A stretch of DNA of 64,000 nucleotides from Hymenopellis radicata (lineage: Eukaryota > Basidiomycota > Agaricomycetes > Agaricales > Physalacriaceae): contig JADNRX010000027.1 of the NCBI GenBank assembly GCA_015501595.1, positions 124,001-188,000 of the forward strand, read 5' to 3'. The number at the start of each line of letters is the position of its first letter. Position 1 is the first letter of the stretch. Under the pieces are notes generated by a model, which worked only from the letters and a program-made list of their open reading frames with translations, was not told the DNA's origin and searched no databases. The position numbers and the translations under genes were made by a program. This document shows, one piece after another, positions 56,684-64,000 of the stretch.

Positions 56684-57655
56684 AAAAACCCAAATCTAGT
56701 AATGAGCAAATCTCGGAAAACGGCGGTGAGCGGGAACTAGACTACTAGTACGCGGCGGGATTCGCGCCATAGAGCCATAAACAGGATTCGTGTTGAGTTT
56801 CTGAATAGGCCCGTACACTGCTGTATCATCGTAGCCTACATAGTCCTGTATTGTGATAGCCCCATAGTAACAGGCACAAGTACTACTGTAGAAACACCCA
56901 TTCTACAGAGCTCTATGTAACGGGGGGTCGATCTACGGCACTATAGTCACTACACAGGTACTGTAGCGCTACATAGACCGTATGCATTTTCCAGATGGAC
57001 TTATGGTAGGTATTCCCGAAATGAGGGAACGAAGCTGTAACCTTGCTACCAAACTCGCGTCGGATTTATTGTAGTGTTCGTGCTCGTGTCTTCCGGCGAC
57101 CATACTACTTGTCTGACGGAGTCGAAGAAACTTGCGAATTTCGTTCCTCTTCACTGGCTACTGCCGCACGCGTTCTACTAGGGATCGGACGGGCTTCCTT
57201 GGTGAACGAGTAACACTGCGCTGGGCACAATGGCAGCGTTCTATCTCGAGCAGCAGCTCCTGTGAATGTTGCGCCAGAAACGCGAGGATTATGTGCGTTT
57301 CAATTGCTCTTGACGTCATGTCAAGTACTTCCAAGTATGGCACACGCGTTCCCTTCAATGTATGTACAGACTGACAGTACTAGCACGCTCTTTCACAGCG
57401 ACCAGTGGGATGAAAGATTGAGATGATCGCGACGAATGGTGACATTTTTCAACCCGCTCGTCGGGATGAAAAGGGATATAAATATCACTGTTCTTTAGAT
57501 ATTCCTAAGTAAGTAGACCTTCAAGCTTCAAGACTTGGACAAGAACACTACAAACCCGAGTCTGTCTCCCAAGAAGCACGCGGCCGACCTGAATGAAAGT
57601 GCAATAGGTATGAAGGCATAGATATAGATACACATCTAAAGCATTCACGTCGGAA
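56684..57655. repeat. Repeat-rich spacer including dispersed repeat R, partial copy
   Basis: 56994-57330 matches the middle of the full-length repeat (51035-51350): TATTCCCGAAATGAG, CTTCCGGCGACCATA, CGTTCTACTAGGGATCGG and TTTCAATTGCTCTTGACGT are shared. This copy preserves the junction that is split in the left locus. 56800-56990 is rich in CTGTAG/CTACAT-type words. No gene was recognised. Confidence 0.72.
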
Positions 57656-59999
57656 TCAATATGAAGGTTCCTCGCCTTCATTCACCACCCTTCCTTCCTT
57701 CCTCGCATCAACGGCGACTACGACCCCTTCGCTATTCACCCGCATGTCCAAGCGCTCATTGATGCACTGTATGCACCACGGCAGGCCTTTCCCCCGTCTT
57801 CTCGAGGCCCGAAGCGCTTCATTGAAGCGGTCAAGATCTGGAGTAGCAGTCTGTATCATATATCGCACGAGAGTCCGGTACGGGAGATAAAATGCGATCA
57901 ATAAGGGATCGTGCACAAGCGGCGCGCACCATTCCAGCCTGCCAAGCGAGGACCTCGCTGCTGGGGTTGAGAGCATAGACATGACAGTATCGAGGTCCTC
58001 CGGCTCTACCATCGCGTCAACTATGCTATGCCATACCAGGGCATTGTCATACTTGTCAGAATCCGGCACCATGCGTGTCATAATAGAGTAGCCCAATTTG
58101 AGACAGACGTCGAATCGGTTGAGATTCTCGGGGAAGAGTTTTGCCCAGTGAGCTGTAGTATACTCGTACACAGAATAATCTGCGAGACGCGTTAGCCATC
58201 TGGAAGACATGCTGCGGACGACGACAGAACGTACGAATGAACTCAAGTTTATTGTTTCCATTACATTCAACAAGGCCATGACAACACTGTAGAAGAGTGT
58301 CGACATCCGTATATTGAGCCCTGTCTCCTTCCGCAAGCAAGTGTTGCACCCGCGAGGCGAAGTTCACCTTGTACGCCTTCGATGCAATCAACGCCAGCGT
58401 ACGACACGCCAACTCATTTCTCCGCTTACCCTGTCCACGTATGCGCTGAAATGAAAGCTCGTACGCCTCGTCCAACGAGTCTGGTAAGGACTCCAGAAAA
58501 GCGATGACATCATCTCTACAGGTAAGGTCGCGCGCCAATTCGCGCAACTGAAGAGCGGCTAAGAGAAACATGCCATCCGCCTTATCAACAACCGCCATCC
58601 TGATAGCTTCCTTCAGCTCCTCGTCCACCCAGGCGTGGTCCAGCTTTGGAAGGGTTGCATCAACGGCAATAAGGATGTCATCGTTCGAAGCACGAATCTT
58701 GATAGATGGGTATTCTTCGATCTCTCGAAAGACGGGTCTTGAGGTGACGAGTATGCGAAACGAGCTATCAACATTCTGGATTGCCGTCAGGAGCTCGACG
58801 CCAATTGGGCATTCGTCAAGGGCGTCAACGACGATGTATATGGGTTGCGCATGGAGTGCTGCTGTTTCCGCCAGGAACGTGGACAGGGCGTCAGGCTCCA
58901 GGTCGGTTTGAGTCCAATACAACTTGGAGATGGAGGATGGCACGTTCGCCGTCTTCTCGACGAGCTCCCGAAGCAAGCTGCGTAGGACGGGGAATGGCGT
59001 GGTGAGGACATTTGAAGAGTACCTGCAAAAGATTGAGAGTACGATGCTTCCCATAGATTGGAGATGGTCAACGATGGATGCCCTGCAGCAAAAGGAAGTC
59101 AACATGGGTATCTGATGACCTAAAACGAAGGAGGGTCGACTCACGCAAGGACAGATTTTCCAACGCCCGCTGTGAGCATTTATCAGAGTCAACTCCTTTT
59201 AGTGGTCCAATTGACGCACGACTTCCATGGCACCACACGGTTCTTGGTGACTCCCTGTTGTCCCGCCATGCGACGAACTTGGGGTGCCTCAGAATCCAGG
59301 TTCCTGTACCCGACAGTCTTTGTTCAAGCAGACCTCTCTGGTGACCGGTCATATCACTATCCGAAATGAACTTGGCTATCCTTAGGCGGTCCTCGTCTAG
59401 AAAAGCATATATGTCTGCGCAGATAACAGTCAAACATTCAAGTTACGTACAGTTAGTGGGATGGTCCATGTCGTCGAGCTTTCCGTCTATGCCGCCCTGC
59501 TCCTTGCTGCAGAAAATCAGGATCCTCATAATTCCAAATTCCATTTAATAACTTACAATATATCGCGCTGAAGCGCGCGCGTAATCCGGCTCTTGTGGCG
59601 CTCGAGGTCGGACAGAAGGTCTCTGACTTCGGCCTTGTCTATAGTCCACCCCAACGCGGCAGACACTCGCCTCCACAGAACCTTCAATCTATTCGCCTTT
59701 AGATCGGACGTTCTATACTTCAGAACTGCCTCGACGTCGGCGAGAGTTTGTCTCAGCCCTTCAGCGAAGTGTTGCGGCCAATCTAGTAGTCGAGACAACT
59801 GTTCCATCGAGACTGGGTCACCTGCGATTTGAGGGGTGTTCACTAGTTTCTGAAGCGCCTCCAGTGCTAACTGCAGGGAAAGAACTTCATCGAGAAGTCG
59901 ACGGCGCGCTGTCGAGGGCTGCTTAACGTCGTTGAAGTAGCTATATAGAGTCTGGCAGCTCTGGACGAGGGATACGAGAGAACTAGGATCGAACGACAT
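57656..59999 (-). CDS. NACHT-domain STAND protein (fungal NLR-like)
   Basis: It starts MSFDPSSLVSLVQSCQTLYS and has a helical N-terminal domain of about 150 residues (exon 59557-59999). A linker exon KEQGGIDGKLDDMDHPTN (59451-59506) and IYAFLDEDRLRIAKFISDSD (59223-59414) follow. The P-loop GTAGVGKSVLAAS is split around a 25-nt exon (59145-59169). The NACHT domain continues with VDHLQSMGSIVLSIF, the Walker B-type IYIVVDALDECP and the sensor-like FRILVTSRPVF. Then come a helical region (RELARDLTCRDDVIAFLESL, DEAYELSFQRIRGQGKR) and the post-NACHT FIHYSVYEYTTAHWAKLFPE. The C-terminus, about 190 residues, shows no ankyrin, WD or TPR repeats, so it is a short-form NLR-like protein. Such proteins are ATP-dependent switches in fungal self/non-self recognition. 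All joins are in frame and no lesion is seen. Confidence 0.85.
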
Positions 60000-60790
60000 G
60001 AGTGGAATGGTAGGAGGCGAACATCGAATGATCGACGAAGGGAGAAGCAATGCGGCGGGCTTCTCTCAGCGTGTTCCGCATGGCGTGCACTCCCATAACA
60101 GTCGGCCTCAGAGATCGTTCTGTACACGTGCTGGACAAAACCACGCCACATTCATTTGAGCTACGGCCAGCTCGAGGTGTACATGAAACAGGCGACATTG
60201 AAACCTCTAGGAGCAGAGAAATGATGACTGTCAGAGCATTGAAAGTCTCCATGGATGCCTGGATCCGGTAATCAAATGCATGCGAAGACGGTGAAATGCT
60301 CTCGACGGTGTTGGGGTTCCGGGGGAGCGCCTAATGGATGCAAGCGAGCTCGAATGAAGCTTCTGGGAATAGCCAATTCCACTAGAACCCGCGGCAGTCT
60401 AAGCCAAATGACGTGTGTGACCAGTTCGAAGGTTTATAAGTAGCGGCAGATGATGGTGGAGGAGCAAGAGTTGATCGCGGATTCTTCCGACCACATCACG
60501 ACTTCCAACATGTGCACGGCGTTCACCGCGACCCTATGCGCTCGCACTGTGTAGCCTCAAGGCTATAAAAGTCTATTACTTCAGAAATGATATTTAACAT
60601 GTCCCCGAGACCTAACAATCCTCGCTTCCGAGTAGTCCTAGGCTGTTCACGATAACTCGGTTTCCTCTGGGCAACAATGTTGAGATTACTTATATGTTAA
60701 ACTACCTCTCCTCAAGTCGAGTATGCGTACGCGTACTACCATCAACACTGGGGGGAAAATGACAGCAAGCCGCACTGGCCCAAAGAAAAC
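60000..60790. other. Intergenic, nothing supported
   Basis: This is the upstream region of the NACHT gene and the 3' flank of the transcription-factor gene. Small frames only. Confidence 0.4.
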
Positions 60791-62600
60791 CTAAATTCCA
60801 CCCATTTGCTGGTATATAATCTTGAATTCTTTGTCAAGATCCGGCGGTGTGTTGTTGCTCGACTTGAGGAGTGAAGCTTTCGGAGGACTTCGTGGATGAG
60901 GATGAATAGGGTGGATTTGCTGTGCAGTAGGATGTCCGCCGGGTTTTCGAAGTCGAAGGGCATAGCGCATAGACACGCCCGACAGCCCGGTATATGGTGG
61001 AGGCATGCTGAGAAGAGCATACCATTCAATAGCGGTGGAGGCCTTCCATAACGTCACAGGGAGCGTTCATGTCAAATTCGACAGGCTGGAAAGCAGACGG
61101 CATGCAGAAAAAAGGACACAGTGAGAGAGTCAAGAAGATGGGCGAGAAGCAGTCCACTGCAAGAGACTGAGTTCATCAGAAGCGTAGAACTTGGCGAAAT
61201 CACGTAACCAACCGTTTTGTGGTCTCATAAAAGCCCAGTTGCGCCACGCAGCTTCCAGGCTCTCAAAGTCATCCAATCTTGCCGGCAGCGTCCAGTTACG
61301 TGACCGTTCTATAGATCGCGTATGACGAATAATCCATGCTCGTGGTTGGAATCTCCTCAATAGAAAGAGAAAGAAAACATCACCAACATGCCATGCCAAA
61401 AGCTCGAAGAATCACGATGGGCCTTGTCATCGTGATGAAGACGATTGTCTGCAAAAGAACGATAGCGAGTACGAGGTAATCTTGGGCATTGGATTGCCAA
61501 CAGTTGCAGCCTGTGTTCTCCGTTAGCCTGGGTCGGTAATAGCAGGGGAGAACGTACTATTTCCTCAACAACAACATCTCTGACAAGAGCAATCGTTCCA
61601 GAAACGAATTTACCTGCCTTTCGTGTTTCATGAAGAGCGCTCCCCAAGCTTGCATCGAGCGAACGAGGATAAGCGGTTTATCTTCACTCCTCCATGTCCG
61701 CGATGAACGACGGGTATTTGGGTCGAGAATGTCTCGAAGAACAGATGCACTGAAGGCGTTATTAGATCAGAGGCCACGCATTGTAGTGAAATACGTACCA
61801 TATGATTGAGTTCGCTCTCGGTGAACAGCTCGCGCGCGCTGGCAGCGAGACTTCTTCTGGGAAATACAGTAGGAGAAGGGTTTGCCAAACGCGTGAGGTT
61901 CGAGGCCTGTTCTAATATTGGGAAGTCCTGCATAAGTCAGACGCAACATCAATAATAACGGCGTGGATGGGAATGACTAACGGGGAAGAATGCATCAGAG
62001 AGGCCACCAGGAGAGAAGAACATGCTAGACATGACCGAGTGCGAATCATCGAATTCATCGGGTAGGCGCAGTGCTACAGATGACGAAGCTTCAACGGGCT
62101 CTGTGAGATGCTCTGAGATCGAAACCAGCGCTTGTTCCCCGTCGGAGCCAGAGTTGTCGCACGGAGATTTCCTCGCGCCTGTAGGCTTAGTACAGGGTAT
62201 ATCTGGGTTGTTACGGTACTCGCAAGCTTTCCCTCGACTGGTGCAAGTGGAGCAAGGAACCAGTAGATCGCACTTGATTTTACCTTCAGCACATGCCTAC
62301 ATACTTATCAGCCCTGCATCAAACCTTCGCGAAGCAGGAAACACAATACCTTACAAGACTTCCGCCGTGAAAGGGGAGTAGAGCTGAAGGAGCGTTAGGG
62401 TGATGCTTGGCGTGGAGGGAGAAGAAGAAACTTACGATCTGGCGCATGTTCTGTGATGCCTGGTCAAGCGATCACGTCGAGTAAGCTCGGCATTGCAAGA
62501 CTGGCGAGTCGCTTTCAAAATGAAGTTGAAGATGAAGCTAAAAGTTACAAGGTGACGGAGGGAAAGGAATGAGGTAGATGCTGATCCTTGGCATGCGTTA
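60791..62600 (-). CDS. C2H2 + Zn(II)2Cys6 transcription factor
   Basis: Exon 62436-62500 encodes SCNAELTRRDRLTRHHRTC, a C2H2/C2HC finger. The next exons give STPLSRRKSCKACAEGKIKC then DLLVPCSTCTSRGKACEYRN, a perfect zinc-cluster spacing (C-x2-C-x6-C-x5-C-x2-C-x6-C). An acidic linker (SGSDGEQALVSISEHLTEPV) and a fungal transcription-factor regulatory domain follow: RRSLAASARELFTESELNHM, VHLFFETFSTQIPVVHR, LHHDDKAHRDSS, WLRDFAKFYASDELSLL and VTLWKASTAIEWYALLSMPP, ending QQMGGI at 60791. C2H2 plus zinc-cluster regulators are a known fungal class acting in the nucleus. The first exon (about 62549-62600, possibly MPRISIYLIP or another frame) is unresolved, so the start is approximate. Target genes are unknown. 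Confidence 0.78.
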
Positions 62601-63153
62601 TATACTCTAGTGTTTGCGAATGACCGGAAGTCGAGTGGGGAGTGGGTACGGACTACCAGTGGGGAGGCGCGCCAACACAGACGAACACGGGCTCGCAAGA
62701 TTAATTTTACCAAAGCGCTCTGACTGATGCTGAGTGGCATTTATATGAAACCAAACAGGGAATCATCCTTCGAGGTTCACGAAGACAATGTCATGATGAT
62801 GATGGATCACACCAATAAGCCAGGAAATTTGGGGTTGGTTAGTTTGAGCGCCAGAAGGTTGGGAAGGCCGTTATTTCCAGAACGGTAGTGAACGTTGGAA
62901 CGAAGCTTGACATGTGGCGTTGGTGGCGGTGCAGCAATGCAAAATCCAACATAGGGGCCAGTCCCAATTTGTCCTGGTACTCTTGCTAATTTCATTTTGC
63001 CTCTCCCGATCACCACTACAGGTAGAGCAGTCTCTTTCAACTACTGAGCCATGCATTATTGACGATGAATTCTCCAGCTTTACTACTCTATTTTTCTCTC
63101 CTTCTTTGCCCGCTGGTCGCCTTGAAACTTATACAAGTGACACGTCGAGCGCC
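62601..63153. other. Divergent intergenic region
   Basis: This is shared upstream DNA of the transcription factor (minus) and the GDT1-like gene (plus). The GDT1 frame is open upstream to 62914 but has no in-frame ATG before 63154, so I treat it as leader. Confidence 0.4.
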
Positions 63154-64000
63154 ATGTCCAGCGCGTCCGACACCAAAGCGGAGGACTCGCTGCAGGCCCT
63201 CATACAAGCCTTTGCCATGATAATAGTCAGCGAAATTGGAGACAAGACGTTCCTCATAGCCGCTATACTCGCCATGCGCCATCCACGGATGACCGTGTTT
63301 CTAGGCGCATTCGGCTCACTCGTTGTCATGTCTGTGCTCTCCGCCGCTATGGGACACATCTTACCCACTCTCATTCCGCGACGGTGGACCCAGGCTTTGG
63401 CGGGCGTCCTTTTCTTGGTATTTGGCGCCAAGATGTTAATGGAGGGCCGCCAGATGAAGGCAGGGAACGAAAAGATCGCTGAGGAGATGCGCGAGGCAGA
63501 GGAGGAGATTGAGGGCGACGACGCTACCCATGACGGGACTGGTAGGCGTGCTAATGGCAGTGTCATACCGCTTGAGGAGATGGAGGAGGGAGTTAGCAGA
63601 CTACGCGACTCGCCGTCGCCTAAGACCTCGTCCGTTGTCGAAGGCGCTAGGAACTTCTGCAGTCTATTTCTCGGCCCCGTCTTTGTGCAAGCCTTCGTGC
63701 TCACATTCTTGGGAGAATGGGGCGACCGCAGCCAGATTGCGACCATCGCACTCGGTGCAGCTCATGTCCGTACATTGTCTGACTTATGTTCGTATCGTTA
63801 ACTCCCCCCTCAGAACGTTTACCTCGTTTCAATGGGCACAATTGTAGGCCATTCCTGCTGCACTGCCATCGCCGTCATAGGCGGACGGTACGTCTCCACG
63901 AAAATATCTGTTAAACATGGTATGTCAGTTCTCATCTGCTTCGTACTTTTCTCTCATACTCAATCCAGTGACTCTTGGTGGGGCCTGTCTATTCTTGATT
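63154..64000 (+). CDS. GDT1: GDT1/TMEM165-family cation transporter (3' end outside window)
   Basis: The protein starts MSSASDTKAEDSLQALIQAF. The first helix carries the signature EIGDKT (AFAMIIVSEIGDKTFLIAAI), followed by VFLGAFGSLVVMSVLSAAMG and ALAGVLFLVFGAKMLMEG. A charged loop (EEMREAEEEIEGDD) and the second repeat signature EWGDRS (LTFLGEWGDRSQIATIALGA) come next. The family has two such E-x-G-D-(K/R)-(T/S) motifs. Introns lie at about 63765-63813 and 63920-63968. The last exon (VTLGGACLFLI) runs into the window end. GDT1 proteins move Ca2+/Mn2+ in the Golgi or vacuole and support glycosylation and Mn homeostasis. The part seen is intact. Confidence 0.9.

Noticed and set aside
62914..63153. 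N-terminal extension of the GDT1-like protein with a signal-like hydrophobic stretch
   Set aside because: The frame is open but has no in-frame ATG before 63154, and the first family motif begins shortly after that Met.

Overview
The window looks like nuclear DNA of an agaricomycete (mushroom-forming basidiomycete). Genes are split by many introns of about 46-57 nt with GT(A/G)NGT donors. There are three copies of the DUF6535 membrane-protein family, a Grifola-type peptidyl-Lys metalloendopeptidase, a NACHT/STAND protein and a C2H2+Zn2Cys6 transcription factor. Nothing bacterial (operons, ribosome binding sites, CRISPR) is present. All exon joins below were read by eye from splice signals and protein continuity.

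Layout. 1-2.8 kb: 3' end of an unknown gene and an intact COX8-type cytochrome oxidase subunit. 2.97-8.01 kb: six head-to-tail copies of an 841-bp unit whose ends form an inverted repeat at every junction. 8-17 kb: two secreted hydrolases (a type-B carboxylesterase and another alpha/beta hydrolase) separated by decayed coding DNA. 17.4-21.4 kb: a 38-bp perfect inverted repeat and a decayed DUF6535 gene. 21.4-29.7 kb: a transporter relic, a cytochrome b5-acyl-CoA dehydrogenase fusion ending in a peroxisomal-type signal, an M35 peptidase with two nearly identical neighbouring introns, and an F-box-like gene. 30-35.5 kb, all minus strand: a small membrane protein, a broken Dhh1-type helicase fragment, an MFS exporter and a Mn-superoxide dismutase ending in SKL.

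35.9-57.3 kb is a rearranged accessory block. A DUF6535 gene and its flanks (38.8-42.57 kb) are duplicated in inverted orientation at 51.46-55.21 kb. A roughly 0.58-kb dispersed repeat appears four times, and one copy is split by a 2.46-kb insert holding an F-box pseudogene. Between the inverted arms lie core genes: an APN2-type AP endonuclease, a ubiquitin-conjugating enzyme sharing its promoter region, and a Kelch-MYND protein. The SET-domain gene at one arm edge is damaged, and its truncated copy at the other edge keeps the undamaged codon. 55.7-64 kb: an unknown gene ending in a membrane anchor, an apparently intact NACHT protein, a zinc-cluster regulator, and the 5' part of a GDT1/TMEM165 cation transporter that runs off the window.

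The genes do not form one obvious pathway. What stands out is structural: the tandem array of terminally inverted units, the inverted gene duplication, intron duplication and very small exons, and disabling mutations concentrated in duplicated or family genes while single-copy housekeeping genes stay open.
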